A DNA stretch of 64,000 bases from Achromobacter aegrifaciens (lineage in GTDB: Bacteria > Pseudomonadota > Gammaproteobacteria > Burkholderiales > Burkholderiaceae_B). The notes under the pieces are model-generated. The model saw only the letters and a list, made by a program, of their open reading frames with translations, had not been told where the DNA came from and made no database searches. Numbering within the stretch: the stretch's first letter is position 1; each line of letters starts with the position of its first letter. The translations under genes were made by a program, and so were the position numbers. The DNA is taken from NCBI RefSeq assembly GCF_902859735.1, contig NZ_CADIJY010000003.1, positions 62,001 through 126,000 on the forward strand, read 5' to 3'. Of this stretch, positions 45,813 through 56,446 are shown in pieces.

Positions 45813-46726
45813 TGCGCGCCGTACTCAAACGCTGGTGGGACAGCGACATTGCCTGGGCCTGGCGCCGGGCGCCCGTGGCGATCATCGCCACCGTGATGCT
45901 GGCGCTCCTGCTGATCGGCTCCTTCGGGGCCGGTTGGGTGGCGCCGCACAACCCGTTCGACCTGACCAAGGTGGAACTGCTGGACGCCTTGCTGCCGCCC
46001 GCCTGGGAGGCCAATGGCCTGCCGACCTACCTGCTGGGCACCGACAGCCAGGGCCGCGACCTGTACTCGGCCATCCTGTACGGCACCCGCGTGTCGCTCT
46101 TGATCGGCCTGGCCTCGGTGCTGCTGTCGATGCTGATCGGCATCGTGCTGGGGCTGATCTCGGGCTACGCGGGCGGGCGCATCGATGCGTTCATCATGCG
46201 CATCGCCGACGTGCAGCTGTCGTTCCCCGCCATCCTGATCGCGCTGCTGATCGACGGTGTGGCGCGGGCGGCGGTGCCGCGCGAGCTGCATGAGCTGATC
46301 GCGTTCCCGGTGCTGATCGGCGCGATCGCGCTGGCGGGCTGGCCGCAGTATGCGCGCACGGTGCGCGGCTCCACCCTGGTGGAGAAGAACCGCGAATACG
46401 TGCAGGCGGCGCGCGTGATCGGCGTGGCCTCGCCGGTCATCATGTTCCGCCACGTGCTGCCCAATGTGCTGGGTCCGGTGCTGGTGCTGGCCACGGTGCA
46501 CCTGGCCACGGCCATCATCACGGAGGCCACGCTGTCGTTCCTGGGCGTAGGCGTACCGCCGACCGCGCCGTCGCTCGGCACGCTGATCCGCATCGGCAAC
46601 GACTTCCTGTTTTCAGGGGAGTGGTGGATCACCATCTTCCCGGGTGCGGCGCTGGTGCTGCTGGTGCTGTCGGTCAACTTGCTTGGCGACTGGCTGCGCG
46701 ATGCGCTCAACCCGCGTCTGAATTGA
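45812..46726 (+). CDS. DppC/OppC-type ABC permease
   Basis: 304-residue permease with a cytosolic N-terminal helix (RWWDSDIAWAWRRAP) and about six membrane segments. The periplasmic LGTDSQGRDLYSAILYGTRVSL motif is the DppC signature, and the EAA loop carries the NREYVQAARVIGV sequence. It overlaps the upstream permease gene by one base, so translation is coupled. It forms the channel heterodimer with the DppB-like subunit. Confidence 0.88.
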   Translation: MRAVLKRWWDSDIAWAWRRAPVAIIATVMLALLLIGSFGAGWVAPHNPFDLTKVELLDALLPPAWEANGLPTYLLGTDSQGRDLYSAILYGTRVSLLIGLASVLLSMLIGIVLGLISGYAGGRIDAFIMRIADVQLSFPAILIALLIDGVARAAVPRELHELIAFPVLIGAIALAGWPQYARTVRGSTLVEKNREYVQAARVIGVASPVIMFRHVLPNVLGPVLVLATVHLATAIITEATLSFLGVGVPPTAPSLGTLIRIGNDFLFSGEWWITIFPGAALVLLVLSVNLLGDWLRDALNPRLN

Positions 46727-46733
46727 GGTTTAC

Positions 46734-47714
46734 ATGAGCGCATTACTAGAAGTCCGCAACCTGCGCGTGGAATTCCCCACGCGCCGCGGCACGCTGCGCG
46801 CGCTGGACGACGTGTCCTTTTCCATCCAGGCTGGCGAAGTCCTGGGCGTAGTGGGCGAATCCGGCGCAGGCAAGTCCCTGACCGGCGCATCCATCATTGG
46901 CCTCTTGGAACCGCCGGGACGTATCGCCGCGGGCGAGATCCTGCTGGCGGGCCGCCGCATCGACAACCTGCCCGACGAGCAGATGCGCCGCGTGCGCGGC
47001 CGCGAGATCGGGGCCGTGTTCCAGGACCCGCTGACCTCGTTGAACCCGCTATACACGGTGGGCCGGCAATTGGCGGAAACCATCGTGACGCACCTGGACC
47101 TGAGCTGGTCCCAGGCGCGCGAACGGGCGGTGGAGCTGCTGGCGTCGACCGGCATTCCGGCCGCGCGCGAGCGCATCGACCACTATCCTCACCAGTTCTC
47201 CGGCGGCATGCGCCAGCGCGTGGTGATTGCGCTGGCCCTGGCGGCCGAACCCAAGCTGGTGGTGGCGGACGAGCCCACGACCGCGCTGGACGTGTCGATC
47301 CAGGCGCAGATCATCGAACTGCTCAAGCGCCTGTGCCGTGAAAACGGCACGGCGGTGATGCTGATCACGCACGACATGGGTGTGATCGCCGAAACCGCCG
47401 ACCGCGTTGCGGTGATGTACGCGGGCCGCGTGGCCGAGATCGGCCCGGTGGCCGACGTGATCCACAAGCCCCGCCATCCCTACACGAAGGGACTGATGGG
47501 ATCGATTCCATCGCTGGAAGGACACTCCGAACGGCTGGTGCAGATCGACGGCAGCATGCCGCGCCTGAACGCCATTCCGCCGGGCTGCGCCTTCAATCCG
47601 CGCTGCGGCCAGCGCCTGCCGCGTTGCGGCGTCGAGCGCCCGGAGCTGATGGCGGCCGGGACGTCCCGCGCGGCCTGTTGGCTGCACGACAACAACGATA
47701 AGGTGGCCGCATGA
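46734..47714 (+). CDS. DppD/OppD-type ABC ATPase
   Basis: 326-residue ATPase. Walker A GESGAGKS at residues 41-48, signature [15 protein letters not shown], Walker [13 protein letters not shown], and the C-terminal oligopeptide-transporter extension [20 protein letters not shown] with four Cys likely holding an Fe-S cluster. It begins [19 protein letters not shown]. The stop overlaps the next ATG by 4 bp. Confidence 0.9.
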   Translation: MSALLEVRNLRVEFPTRRGTLRALDDVSFSIQAGEVLGVVGESGAGKSLTGASIIGLLEPPGRIAAGEILLAGRRIDNLPDEQMRRVRGREIGAVFQDPLTSLNPLYTVGRQLAETIVTHLDLSWSQARERAVELLASTGIPAARERIDHYPHQFSGGMRQRVVIALALAAEPKLVVADEPTTALDVSIQAQIIELLKRLCRENGTAVMLITHDMGVIAETADRVAVMYAGRVAEIGPVADVIHKPRHPYTKGLMGSIPSLEGHSERLVQIDGSMPRLNAIPPGCAFNPRCGQRLPRCGVERPELMAAGTSRAACWLHDNNDKVAA

Positions 47715-48706
47715 CGACGCCCTTGGTGGAAGTAAAGGACGCCGCGCGCTGGTTCGATGTGTCACCGCCGTGGCTGGAACGTAAGCTCGCGGGCAAGCCG
47801 CGCGTGATGCTGCGCGCCGTGGACGGGGTGTCGTTCGAGATCGCGCGCGGCGAAACGCTGGCGCTGGTGGGCGAATCGGGCTGCGGCAAATCGACCGTGG
47901 CGCGCATGCTGGTGGGGTTGTATGGCCTGACCCGCGGCGACATCCGTTTCGACGGCCAGCCGTTGTCGCGCATGTCCGAGCCAGGCGGCCGCGCCTTGCG
48001 CAAGCGCCTGCAGATGATCTTCCAGGATCCCTATGCCAGCCTGAATCCGCGCTGGCGCGTGGGCCGCATCATCGCCGAACCCATGCTGACCCACACCACG
48101 ATGACGCCTGACGAGCGCAGCGCGCGCGTGGGCGAACTGCTCAAGCAGGTGGGCCTGGACCCGGCCGACCAGGGCCGCTATCCACACCAGTTTTCCGGCG
48201 GCCAGCGCCAGCGCATTTCGATCGCGCGGGCGTTGGCGGTGAATCCGGAATTCCTGGTGTGCGACGAGCCGACCTCGGCGCTGGATGTGTCGGTGCAGGC
48301 GCAGGTGCTGAACCTGATGAAGGATCTGCAGCGCAACCTGGGGCTGACCTATCTGTTCATTTCCCACAACCTGGCGGTGGTGCACCATGTGGCCGACCGG
48401 GTGGGGGTGATGTACCTGGGCCGCATGGTGGAGGTGGCGCCGCGCGACGAGCTGTTCGCGCGGCCTCGCCATCCGTACACGCGCATGCTGCTGGAGGCCA
48501 TTCCCGACATCAACGGCGCGGGCAAGCCGCGCACCGCGGTGGCGGGCGAGGTGCCCAATCCGCTGAATCCGCCGTCGGGCTGCACCTTTCATCCGCGCTG
48601 TCCGCATGCGAACGAGCGTTGCAAGTCAGAGGCGCCAGTGGCAATGGCCGCGGGAGTGTCGGTGGTGGCCTGCCACGCGGTGCAGGAAGGGCGGATCTCG
48701 GTCTGA
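47711..48706 (+). CDS. DppF/OppF-type ABC ATPase
   Basis: 331-residue ATPase partner of the DppD-like subunit. Walker [10 protein letters not shown] near residues 55-63, signature [15 protein letters not shown], Walker [17 protein letters not shown], and the C-terminal [16 protein letters not shown] extension. It overlaps dppD-like by 4 bp and is the last gene of the operon. The substrate is set by the binding protein and not deducible. Confidence 0.9.
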   Translation: MTTPLVEVKDAARWFDVSPPWLERKLAGKPRVMLRAVDGVSFEIARGETLALVGESGCGKSTVARMLVGLYGLTRGDIRFDGQPLSRMSEPGGRALRKRLQMIFQDPYASLNPRWRVGRIIAEPMLTHTTMTPDERSARVGELLKQVGLDPADQGRYPHQFSGGQRQRISIARALAVNPEFLVCDEPTSALDVSVQAQVLNLMKDLQRNLGLTYLFISHNLAVVHHVADRVGVMYLGRMVEVAPRDELFARPRHPYTRMLLEAIPDINGAGKPRTAVAGEVPNPLNPPSGCTFHPRCPHANERCKSEAPVAMAAGVSVVACHAVQEGRISV

Positions 48707-48764
48707 TCCGCGGACGGCGCGGTTGCGCGGCCATGCCGGCCGCAACCCGCCGCCCGGCCGCGCT

Positions 48765-49307
48765 TCAGTGGCGGTGGTTGTGGTCGTGAGAATGATCGTG
48801 GCCGTGGCCATCCGCATCATCCTCATCGTCCTCATCCGCTTCGTCCTCGTCGTCCTCGTCGTCCTCCGCGTCCGGGTCCTCCGGTACGGGTTCTTCCGTC
48901 AGGGCAAACGGCAGCACGTCTTCCAGATTGTCGGACCATGCGGACTCTTCGCCGTCGTGGTCCAGCTTGATGAAGCGCTCGCCTTCGTTCAGCGAGATCT
49001 CGATGGCCCAGAGGTAGAGACAGTCGTAGGTGTCGTCGTCGGACTGGGACAGGCCGCCGCGATTGCCCAGCAGGCGGGCGCCGGCGCCGCCCAGCTGCAC
49101 GTGGGTCTGGTCTTCGTCGGGCTTGGCGTTTTCGTCCATGGGCACGCCATAGGTTACCCATTCGGTGCCATCATCGCCCAGCACCACTTCGGCCAGCACG
49201 GGCTTGCCCAGATAGGCGCTCAAGGCGTCGGCGGTCTTGGCCAGCATGTCCAGCTCGGCGGTGCTGAAATGGGTCAAGGAGGCGGGGGGAGTGGCGGAGG
49301 CAGACAT
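48765..49307 (-). CDS. Conserved acidic protein with histidine-rich tail
   Basis: 180-residue cytosolic protein of unknown function. Residues 1-125 look globular (LTHFSTAELDMLAKTADALS, WVTYGVPMDENA, YDCLYLWAIEISLNEGERFIKLD). Residues about 140-165 are almost all Asp/Glu. The end reads HGHDHSHDHNHRH, six His within 13 residues, a plausible metal-binding tail. I do not recognise a family. The start MSASATPPASL follows a weak site. It is a lone minus-strand gene, convergent with the dpp-like operon and divergent from nothing, as the AraC gene upstream is on the same strand. Confidence 0.7.
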   Translation of the reverse strand: MSASATPPASLTHFSTAELDMLAKTADALSAYLGKPVLAEVVLGDDGTEWVTYGVPMDENAKPDEDQTHVQLGGAGARLLGNRGGLSQSDDDTYDCLYLWAIEISLNEGERFIKLDHDGEESAWSDNLEDVLPFALTEEPVPEDPDAEDDEDDEDEADEDDEDDADGHGHDHSHDHNHRH

Positions 49308-49444
49308 GAAGGGGTTCCTGGGCGCGATGAAGCCGCGACGGCACGGCAAGATTCGGGCCCGCTGGCAGGCCCTGGCTACAGCCGTATTGTCTCGCGATCG
49401 GCCGCGCCTTGCATCAGGCGCTTGGATGACGCGGTTTTCCGGGG

Positions 49445-50242
49445 TCAGGGCGCGGGTGCGCCGCCCTGGCTGCGCCTACGCGCGTTGTCGGGCGATTGAC
49501 CTGTAAGCCGCTGGAACATGGCGATGAAGGCCGACGGCGTGCTGTAACCAAGCTCGCGCGCCACAGATTGGACCGGCCGGCCCGCGTCCAGCATGCCCAG
49601 GGCGCTGACCACGCGCAGCCGCAGACGCCATTCATTGAACGACATGCCGAGGCGCTGCTGGCAGTGGCGCAGCAGCGTGCGCTCGGTGATGCCGGCCGTG
49701 GCTGCCCAGTGCGCGGCGCCGCGCTTATCGCCTGGACTGTGCTGCAGCGCCGACAGGATGGGTGCCAGCAACGGGTCGGAGGTGGAGGGCAGGTAGCTGG
49801 CGTAAGCCCGAGCCTGGCGGACCTGGTCGATGACGATCTGCGCCATGCGCCGGTCTTCCGGCGTATCCGGATAGCTGATGCCGCGCTGCTCGAAGTCGCC
49901 CAGGATCGCGCGCATGACCGGGCTGATCTCGAGCGTGCACGGTTCCGTGGGCAGGCCGGCGCAGGCCGCGGCGGGGATGTCGATGCAGGCGTAGTGCACT
50001 TCGCCTTCGTTCTGGCAGCAATGCTCGACATGCGGCGGTATCCAGATGGCGTACTGCGGCGGCGACAGGTAGGTGACGCCGCGTATGCCGATTTCCATGA
50101 TGCCGGAGATGGCGAAGTTCAGTTCCGCCCAGGGCGAGCTGTGGCGCTTCATGCCGGAACGCGGCGTGAAATGCAGGATGCGGCAAGCCAGCGGGTAGGG
50201 CAGGTGGCTGGCCAGCGTGGGCGCGGAATCGATGGCGGACAT
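49445..50242 (-). CDS. AraC-family transcriptional regulator
   Basis: 265-residue AraC/XylS protein. The N-terminal cupin domain has the metal- or effector-contact pattern IWIPPHVEHCCQNEGEVHYACIDIP. The C-terminal double HTH (about residues 165-255) has AATAGITERTLLRHCQQRLGMSFNEWRLRLR and ARELGYSTPSAFIAMFQRLTGQSP. It is divergent from an EamA exporter gene across about 100 bp that contain ATTATATACATC. This is a classic regulator-exporter pair. Effector unknown. Confidence 0.87.
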   Translation of the reverse strand: MSAIDSAPTLASHLPYPLACRILHFTPRSGMKRHSSPWAELNFAISGIMEIGIRGVTYLSPPQYAIWIPPHVEHCCQNEGEVHYACIDIPAAACAGLPTEPCTLEISPVMRAILGDFEQRGISYPDTPEDRRMAQIVIDQVRQARAYASYLPSTSDPLLAPILSALQHSPGDKRGAAHWAATAGITERTLLRHCQQRLGMSFNEWRLRLRVVSALGMLDAGRPVQSVARELGYSTPSAFIAMFQRLTGQSPDNARRRSQGGAPAP

Positions 50243-50342
50243 GTCGGAACTTCGTCTGGTTTTGTCTGTTTTTCATTATATACATCAGGTCAGACAGATC
50301 CTACACTGGCCCTGTCTCCTCTACGCCTGTGCATTGCCCCTC

Positions 50343-51263
50343 ATGACCCGCGCTTCCTCTCCGCATGTTCCCGCCCGTTATCTGCTTTATCCGTTGCTGG
50401 CAGCCTTGATCTGGTCGGTCAACATGATCGTCACCAAGATGGCGGCCAGCGCCATCGCGCCGGCCGCCATCGGCTTCTACCGCTGGGCCCTGGCCGGGGT
50501 GGTGCTGACGCCGTTCGTGCTGCCGGGCGTCTGGGCGCAGCGCCGCCAGATCCTGCCCCACCTGCCCAAACTGGCGGTGCTGGGCGGCTTGGGCATGGCC
50601 CTGTACCAGGGCCTGGCCTATGTGGCGGCCGCCAGCACCACGGCGACCAATATGGGCATCATCACGGCGATGATTCCGCTGATGACCATCGCGGTGGTGG
50701 CGCTGCTGCTGCGCGAACTGCCCTCGGTCATGGCCATGCTGGGTGGGCTGCTGTCGCTGGCGGGCCTGGCGCTACTGATCGGCGAGGGCGATCCCGCCCG
50801 CCTGCTTGAAGTGGGCGCCAACCGCGGCGATCTGCTGATGGGCGTGGGCGCGCTGGCCTATGCGCTGTACGGCGTGCTGCTGCGCCGCTGGGCACTGCCG
50901 GTGGGACCGTGGCAGTCGCTGTATGTGCAGGTCGCTTTCGGCGTGCTGTTCCAGCTGCCCGCTTTCCTGATGGCGCCGCCTTCACCGCTAAACGGCGACA
51001 ACCTGCCCCTGGTGCTGTATGCGGCGGTATTCCCGTCGTTGTTCGCGCCCTTCCTGTGGATGCAGGGCGTCAAGCACCTGGGCCCCAACCGCGCCAGCAT
51101 TTTCCTCAACCTCATGCCGGTGGCCACGGTGGCGATCGCGGCCGTGTTCCTGGACGAAAAGCCCCATCTGTTCCACATCGTCGGCGGGGCGATGGCGCTG
51201 GCTGGCGTGATGCTGGCGCAAATGCGCGCCGGCGGCCGGGCGACGCGGCCCAAGGCCGCCTGA
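50343..51263 (+). CDS. EamA/DMT-family exporter
   Basis: 306-residue inner-membrane protein with about ten helices arranged as two EamA repeats (residues about 12-140 and 155-295). The opening [21 protein letters not shown] and the second-repeat [20 protein letters not shown] are typical. Members export metabolites or amino acids. The divergent AraC gene likely controls it. ATG at 50343 is the first in frame giving a normal N-terminus. Confidence 0.87.
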   Translation: MTRASSPHVPARYLLYPLLAALIWSVNMIVTKMAASAIAPAAIGFYRWALAGVVLTPFVLPGVWAQRRQILPHLPKLAVLGGLGMALYQGLAYVAAASTTATNMGIITAMIPLMTIAVVALLLRELPSVMAMLGGLLSLAGLALLIGEGDPARLLEVGANRGDLLMGVGALAYALYGVLLRRWALPVGPWQSLYVQVAFGVLFQLPAFLMAPPSPLNGDNLPLVLYAAVFPSLFAPFLWMQGVKHLGPNRASIFLNLMPVATVAIAAVFLDEKPHLFHIVGGAMALAGVMLAQMRAGGRATRPKAA

Positions 51264-51369
51264 AGGGCCGGGTACGCCGCAAGGGCCGGCCATTTGGCGG
51301 CGGACATACGCGGGTCAGGGTTCCGGCCTACAATCGACGGTTCATCAGCTATATCTCCTATACGAGCCC

Positions 51370-53043
51370 ATGGCCCAATACGTCTACACCATGAACCGCG
51401 TCGGCAAGATCGTGCCGCCCAAGCGGCAGATCCTGCGCGACATTTCGCTTTCGTTTTTTCCTGGCGCCAAGATCGGCGTGCTGGGCCTGAACGGCTCGGG
51501 CAAGTCGACGCTGCTGAAGATCATGGCCGGCGTCGATAAGGAAATCGAAGGCGAAGCCATCCCCATGCCGGGCCTGAACATCGGCTACCTGCCGCAGGAA
51601 CCGCAGCTCAACCCCGAGCACACGGTGCGCCAGTCGGTGGAAGAGGGCCTGGGCGCCGTCGTCTCGGCCAAGAAGCGCCTGGACGAGGTCTATGCCGCCT
51701 ACGCCGAGCCGGATGCGGATTTCGACGCGCTGGCCGCCGAGCAGGCCGAGCTTGAGGCCATCATCGCCGCCGCCGCCTCCAGCGGCGCCGACGACATCGA
51801 ACACCAGATGGAAATCGCTGCCGACGCGCTGCGCCTGCCGCCCTGGGACGCCATCGTCGGCAAGCTGTCCGGCGGTGAAAAGCGCCGCGTGGCGCTGTGC
51901 CGCCTGTTGCTGTCCAAACCCGACATGCTGCTGCTGGACGAACCCACCAACCACCTGGACGCCGAAAGCGTGGAGTGGCTGGAGCAGTTCCTGCACAAGT
52001 TCCCCGGCACCGTGGTGGGCGTGACCCACGATCGCTACTTCCTGGACAACGCGGCCGAATGGATCCTGGAACTGGACCGCGGTTATGGCATTCCCTGGAA
52101 GGGCAACTACAGCTCGTGGCTGGAGCAGAAGGAAGATCGCCTGAAGCAGGAAGAGGCGTCGGAGTCCGCCCGCCAGAAGACCATCAAGAAGGAACTGGAG
52201 TGGGTGCGCCAGAACCCGAAGGGCCGCCAGGCCAAGGCCAAGGCGCGTCTGGCCCGCTTCGAGGAACTGTCGTCCTACGAATACCAGAAGCGCAATGAAA
52301 CCCAGGAAATCTTCATTCCCGTGGGCGAGCGCCTGGGCAACGAGGTCATCGAATTCAACAACGTCAGCAAGGCCTATGGCGACCGCCTGCTGATCGACAA
52401 CCTCAGCTTCAAGGTGCCGCCCGGCGCCATCGTCGGCATCATCGGCGCCAACGGCGCCGGTAAGTCCACGCTGTTCCGCATGATCGCGGGCCGCGAGCAG
52501 CCGGATTCGGGCGAGGTCAACATCGGCCAGACCGTCAAGCTGGCCTATGTCGACCAGTCGCGCGATGCGCTGGAAGACAAGAAGACCGTGTTCGACGCGG
52601 TGGCCGACGGCGCCGACCTGCTCACGGTGGGCAAGTTCGAAATGTCGTCGCGCGCCTATCTGGGCCGCTTCAACTTCAAGGGCGGCGACCAGAACAAGGT
52701 CGTGGGCCAGCTGTCCGGCGGTGAACGCGGCCGCCTGCACATGGCCAAGACGCTGATCGCCGGCGGCAACGTGCTGCTGCTGGACGAACCGTCCAACGAC
52801 CTCGACGTCGAAACGCTGCGCGCGCTGGAAGATGCATTGCTGGAGTTCCCCGGCAGCGTCATGGTCATCAGCCACGATCGCTGGTTCCTGGACCGGATCG
52901 CCACGCACATCCTGGCCTTCGAAGGCGACTCGCAAGTCGTGTTCTTCGATGGCAACTACCAGGAATATGAAGCCGACAAGAAGCGCCGCCTGGGCGAAGA
53001 GGGCGCCAAGCCCAAGCGCCTGCGCTACAAGGCCCTGAAGTAA
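51370..53043 (+). CDS. ettA: Energy-dependent translational throttle protein EttA (ABC-F)
   Basis: 557-residue ABC-F protein with two ATPase domains and no membrane segments, close to E. coli EttA (555). It opens [20 protein letters not shown]. First site: Walker [10 protein letters not shown] near residues 38-46, signature [15 protein letters not shown]. Second site: GANGAGKST and [15 protein letters not shown]. The linker (tRNA-interacting PtIM) is the stretch around [24 protein letters not shown], and the [19 protein letters not shown] phrase is EttA-specific. It binds the ribosomal E site and gates translation by ATP/ADP ratio. A strong terminator follows. Confidence 0.93.
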   Translation: MAQYVYTMNRVGKIVPPKRQILRDISLSFFPGAKIGVLGLNGSGKSTLLKIMAGVDKEIEGEAIPMPGLNIGYLPQEPQLNPEHTVRQSVEEGLGAVVSAKKRLDEVYAAYAEPDADFDALAAEQAELEAIIAAAASSGADDIEHQMEIAADALRLPPWDAIVGKLSGGEKRRVALCRLLLSKPDMLLLDEPTNHLDAESVEWLEQFLHKFPGTVVGVTHDRYFLDNAAEWILELDRGYGIPWKGNYSSWLEQKEDRLKQEEASESARQKTIKKELEWVRQNPKGRQAKAKARLARFEELSSYEYQKRNETQEIFIPVGERLGNEVIEFNNVSKAYGDRLLIDNLSFKVPPGAIVGIIGANGAGKSTLFRMIAGREQPDSGEVNIGQTVKLAYVDQSRDALEDKKTVFDAVADGADLLTVGKFEMSSRAYLGRFNFKGGDQNKVVGQLSGGERGRLHMAKTLIAGGNVLLLDEPSNDLDVETLRALEDALLEFPGSVMVISHDRWFLDRIATHILAFEGDSQVVFFDGNYQEYEADKKRRLGEEGAKPKRLRYKALK

Positions 53044-53059
53044 TCGGCGCCTGAAAACG

Positions 53060-53087
53060 ATCCCGGCCTCGCGCCGGGATTTTTTTT
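53060..53087 (+). terminator. Intrinsic terminator of ettA
   Basis: ATCCCGGC, loop CTCGC, GCCGGGAT followed by T8, 16 bases after the ettA stop. A good rho-independent terminator. Confidence 0.9.
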
Positions 53088-53167
53088 GCCGGAGGTATGC
53101 TAAGGGCTGTTCAAGGCTTCGTTCTGCGTGAGCCTGCCTTGAGGACATCTTCCAGGAGCACCGCGCA

Positions 53168-53701
53168 ATGTTGTTGTCCGCTACCGATTCCACCCTGCTG
53201 ATCGTCGACATGCAGGGGCGCCTGATGCCCGTCATCCATGACAACGAGGCGGTGCTTCACGCCGCGCACAAGCTCGCGCAGGCTGCGCGACTGCTGGACG
53301 TGCCGGTGGTGGCTACCGAGCACCACGCCAAGATGCTGGGGACCACCGTGGAGCCGCTGCGCGAGCAAGTCCAGAGCGCCTTCCAGAAAATGCACTTCTC
53401 TTCGGCGCTGGAGCCGGGCTTTGAGGCCTGGTTGCCGGCCGCGCGCAAGACCATCCTGGTGGCGGGCTGCGAGGCGCACATCTGCGTGCTGCAAACCGTG
53501 ATCGGCTTGATTGACCTGGGCTACCACGCGGTGCTGGTGGCGGATGCGGCGGGCTCGCGCAAGCCGGCCGATCATCACGCGGCGTTGCGCCGCGCGCGTG
53601 CGCATGGCGCTGAAATCGTCACGTCCGAGATGGCGATATTCGAGTGGATGCGCACTTGTGAACACCCGCGCTTCCGCGAGGTGTTACGTCTGGTCAAATA
53701 G
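53168..53701 (+). CDS. Isochorismatase-like cysteine hydrolase
   Basis: 177-residue single-domain isochorismatase-fold hydrolase (YcaC/nicotinamidase group). The catalytic triad is Asp14 (LLIVDMQG), Lys74 (FQKMHFS) and Cys106 (GCEAHICVLQT). YcaC-like members are of unknown substrate; amidohydrolase activity is likely. The cis-peptide-associated VVATEHH follows. It is monocistronic, with a terminator before and 191 bp after it. RBS region CAGGAGCACC lies 10 bases upstream of the ATG. Confidence 0.85.
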   Translation: MLLSATDSTLLIVDMQGRLMPVIHDNEAVLHAAHKLAQAARLLDVPVVATEHHAKMLGTTVEPLREQVQSAFQKMHFSSALEPGFEAWLPAARKTILVAGCEAHICVLQTVIGLIDLGYHAVLVADAAGSRKPADHHAALRRARAHGAEIVTSEMAIFEWMRTCEHPRFREVLRLVK

Positions 53702-53892
53702 CGGCCGCGCGCTGCAACAATGTCCCTGGGGCGCGCAAAGATTAACTCGCCCTTTGACACAATTCATGGGCAAACTTCACAGCCAGGGCAAGAATATTTT
53801 GCGATCCTGAAGGTTCCAGGCCCTTATGGGCGCCGCGCGCTCGCATCCAGTTTCATGCGCGGCTCCCGGGTACGAGAATAGGAACCACAAAT

Positions 53893-54117
53893 ATGAAAAT
53901 CGCATCTCTCTCCAAAATCTGTGTCGCGCTGGCGATGACCGCCGCCATGGCTGGGTGCTCTTCGTGGGACGGCATGAGCCATCGCCAGAAGAGCGCCGTC
54001 GGCGGCGCTGCGCTGGGCGGCGTGGCAGGCGCTGTGATCACCAACGGCGGCATCCTCGGAACGGTGGGCGGAGCGGCGATCGGCGGCGTCATCGGCGATC
54101 AGGTCGGCAAGCGCTAA
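53893..54117 (+). CDS. Glycine-zipper lipoprotein (OsmB-like)
   Basis: 74-residue lipoprotein. The signal MKIASLSKICVALAMTAAMAGC ends in lipobox MAGC, Cys22. The mature part has the Gly-zipper repeats AVGGAALGGVAGAV..GGILGTVGGAAIGGVIGDQVGKR. Such small lipoproteins sit in the outer membrane and are often stress-induced. Followed closely by a strong terminator, so it is a one-gene unit. Confidence 0.85.
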   Translation: MKIASLSKICVALAMTAAMAGCSSWDGMSHRQKSAVGGAALGGVAGAVITNGGILGTVGGAAIGGVIGDQVGKR

Positions 54118-54138
54118 GCGTCCGTCGCCCCGAAGCAA

Positions 54139-54167
54139 ATGCCCGGCATCGCCGGGCATTTTTTTTG
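54139..54167 (+). terminator. Intrinsic terminator after the glycine-zipper gene
   Basis: AATGCCCGGC, loop ATC, GCCGGGCATT and a T8 run, about 20 bases after the stop. It may also limit read-through into minE from the opposite strand. Confidence 0.9.
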
Positions 54168-54201
54168 ATTGTGATGCGCGCCAGGGGCGCGCACAGCCGC
54201 A

Positions 54202-54459
54202 TCAGGTCTCGTTCTGCGGCATTTCGATCTTGACCTCCAGGACCTCCAGCGTGTCCTGGCGTTCCAGGTGCACCTTGATGTCCTCGGGGTTGATCTTCAC
54301 GTATTTCGAAATGACGGCGATAAGCTCCTGCTGCAACTGCGGCAGGTAATCGGGCGAGTCGCCGCGGCCCCGCTCGTGGGCCAGGATGATCTGCAACCGT
54401 TCCTTGGCGACGGATGCGGAGGTCTTCTTTTGACCAAGCAGAAACGACAGGAAGGACAT
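54202..54459 (-). CDS. minE: Cell division topological specificity factor MinE
   Basis: 85 residues, normal length. N-terminal [31 protein letters not shown] contains the membrane-targeting/anti-MinCD helix, and the C-terminal beta-rich dimer domain ends [11 protein letters not shown]. It stimulates MinD ATPase and drives pole-to-pole oscillation. Last gene of minCDE, 3 bp after minD. Confidence 0.93.
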   Translation of the reverse strand: MSFLSFLLGQKKTSASVAKERLQIILAHERGRGDSPDYLPQLQQELIAVISKYVKINPEDIKVHLERQDTLEVLEVKIEMPQNET

Positions 54460-54462
54460 TGC

Positions 54463-55278
54463 TTACTTGCCTCCGAACAGGCGTTTCAGGAAACCGGGCT
54501 TTTCATAGTCGGTAAAGCGCAGGGCCTTGTCTTCGCCAAGGTAACGGGCCACGACGTCCTTGTAGGCTTCGGAAACGTCGGTGTCTCTGAGGTGGATGGC
54601 CGGCAGGCCCTGGTTCGACGCTTGCAGCACCGCTTCGGATTCGGGGATCACGCCGATCAGCTTGATGCGCAGGATGTCCTCGATGTCGCCCAGCGACAGC
54701 ATTTCGCCGTCGACCACGCGCTTGGGGCTGTAGCGCGTCAGCAGCAGGTATTCCTTGACCGGTTCATCGCCTTCCACGGCGCGCTTGGACTTGGCGGCGA
54801 GGATGCCCAGGATGCGGTCGGAGTCGCGCACCGACGAGACTTCCGGGTTGGTCACGACCAGCGCGTCGTCGGCGAAATAGGCGGCCATCAGCGCGCCCGT
54901 TTCGATGCCGGCGGGCGAGTCGCAGACGATGTAGTCAAAGCCCATGCCCTTGAGGTCATTGATGACCTTTTCCACGCCTTCCTGCGTCAGCGCGTCTTTG
55001 TCGCGCGTCTGCGAGGCGGGCAGGATGAACAGGTTTTCGAGCTGCTTGTCCTTGATGAGAGCCTGGTTGAGCGTGGCTTCGCCCTGGATCACGTTGACGA
55101 AGTCGTACACGACGCGACGTTCGCAGCCCATGATCAGGTCGAGGTTGCGCAGGCCGACATCGAAGTCGATGACAGCGGTCTTGTGGCCCCGCATCGCGAG
55201 TCCCGCAGAAAAACTGGCGCTGGTCGTGGTTTTGCCCACGCCGCCTTTGCCGGAAGTCACCACAACAATGCGTGTCAT
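54463..55278 (-). CDS. minD: Septum site-determining ATPase MinD
   Basis: 271-residue deviant Walker A ATPase. The motif KGGVGKTT is at residues 11-18, Asp40 region DFDVGLRNLDLIMG, and the C-terminal amphipathic membrane-targeting helix is YEKPGFLKRLFGGK. I used the ATG at 55278 (MTRIVVV); a start three codons upstream (MIVMTR) is possible. It recruits MinC to the membrane. Confidence 0.93.
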   Translation of the reverse strand: MTRIVVVTSGKGGVGKTTTSASFSAGLAMRGHKTAVIDFDVGLRNLDLIMGCERRVVYDFVNVIQGEATLNQALIKDKQLENLFILPASQTRDKDALTQEGVEKVINDLKGMGFDYIVCDSPAGIETGALMAAYFADDALVVTNPEVSSVRDSDRILGILAAKSKRAVEGDEPVKEYLLLTRYSPKRVVDGEMLSLGDIEDILRIKLIGVIPESEAVLQASNQGLPAIHLRDTDVSEAYKDVVARYLGEDKALRFTDYEKPGFLKRLFGGK

Positions 55279-55419
55279 GACGATCAAACCCTTATGTTCG
55301 AATAAATCGCGTTATCGTAAAGCAAAAAGCCCTTGTAAGGCTTCTTACAGGATGTGTTGAAATTTGCGCGGGTGTCTGCGCGTGCGCATTGGCCGCCGCT
55401 GGCGGCCAGATTCCGGATA

Positions 55420-56286
55420 TCAAGCCTTGAGGGCTTCGATGCGCAGCGTGTCGCCGTCCAGGCGGACCAGCGCGGGCTGGTTCTGCAGCGTGCGGTCCAG
55501 CTTGTCCTCGACCACGCGGTACACGCCGGCCACGGCCAGCAGCTCGGCGTCCAGGTGGGTCGTGAAAATGCGCGCGGAGGTATCGCCGCGTGCGCCGGCC
55601 ATGGCCTTGCCGCGCAACGGGCCGTAGACGTGGATGTTGCCGTCGGCAATGACTTCGGCGCCCTGGCTCACCATGCCGATCACCACCAGGTCCGTGTGGC
55701 GCGCGTAGACGCGCTGGCCGGAACGCAGCGGCTTGGTAATGACCAGCGCCGATGACGAGTGCGGCGCGGCGGGCGTGGGACTGGAGGCCGAGGTGGTGTT
55801 GCTGGCTGCGCGCGCGGGCAGCGGTTCGCCCGCGGGTTTGTCGGCGGGCGCTTCCGGTTCGGCGGCTGCTTCGGTGGGAGCTGCCGCGGTTTCGATCGCG
55901 GCGGCCGGCACAGAAGGCACCGGCGTGGAGACGTCGTTGGGCGGCGCGGTGTCGATCACTGGCGCGGGTCGGGCCGCGGGCGTGGACAGTTCAACCGGAG
56001 TGAGGCCCGCCGCGCGCGCGGATTCCAGATTGGCGCCTTCGGCGACCACGCCGATGGGAGGCAGGTTATGGCCGCGCAATGCCGCCACCAGGGCGGTCCA
56101 ATCGATTTTTTCCTCGACGCGGCTGGCGTCGACGACCACGGGTTCGTTTTCGAAGAAGCTGCCGGCATCGGCCATGCGCTTGGCCAGGGCGGCGTTCAGG
56201 CGTTCGGGGTCGGCGCTGTGCAGGACCACCCGGATGGCATAGAGGGTGGCGCTTTTGAAGTCCAGGGCTAGGGATTCAGTGTTCAT
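55420..56286 (-). CDS. minC: Septum site-determining protein MinC
   Basis: 288-residue FtsZ-ring inhibitor. The N-terminal domain (residues 1-100, including [15 protein letters not shown]) antagonises FtsZ. A long Pro/Ala/Glu-rich linker (about 115-180) is much longer than in E. coli (231 residues total). The C-terminal beta-helix (about 185-288) has [40 protein letters not shown], the MinD-binding surface. The gap to minD is 141 bp, larger than usual. Confidence 0.92.
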   Translation of the reverse strand: MNTESLALDFKSATLYAIRVVLHSADPERLNAALAKRMADAGSFFENEPVVVDASRVEEKIDWTALVAALRGHNLPPIGVVAEGANLESARAAGLTPVELSTPAARPAPVIDTAPPNDVSTPVPSVPAAAIETAAAPTEAAAEPEAPADKPAGEPLPARAASNTTSASSPTPAAPHSSSALVITKPLRSGQRVYARHTDLVVIGMVSQGAEVIADGNIHVYGPLRGKAMAGARGDTSARIFTTHLDAELLAVAGVYRVVEDKLDRTLQNQPALVRLDGDTLRIEALKA

Positions 56287-56394
56287 CTTGATTGTGGCTG
56301 GCGGTCTTGGGGCCGGGAAACGGCGGGCTCGACCGGCTGCGGGGTTCGGGGGATGATAACCCGCCCAGGGGCCGCATGCGCAGGGGGCGGACCC

Positions 56395-56420
56395 AAAGAA
56401 AAAGGCGCCTTTCGGCGCCT
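56395..56420 (-). terminator. Intrinsic terminator of glnS
   Basis: Minus strand: AGGCGCC-GAAA-GGCGCCT stem-loop with a GNRA tetraloop followed by TTTTTCTTT, about 25 bp past the glnS stop. Confidence 0.8.
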
Positions 56421-56446
56421 ATTTCCGGCAATGCGCGCGCGGCGCG

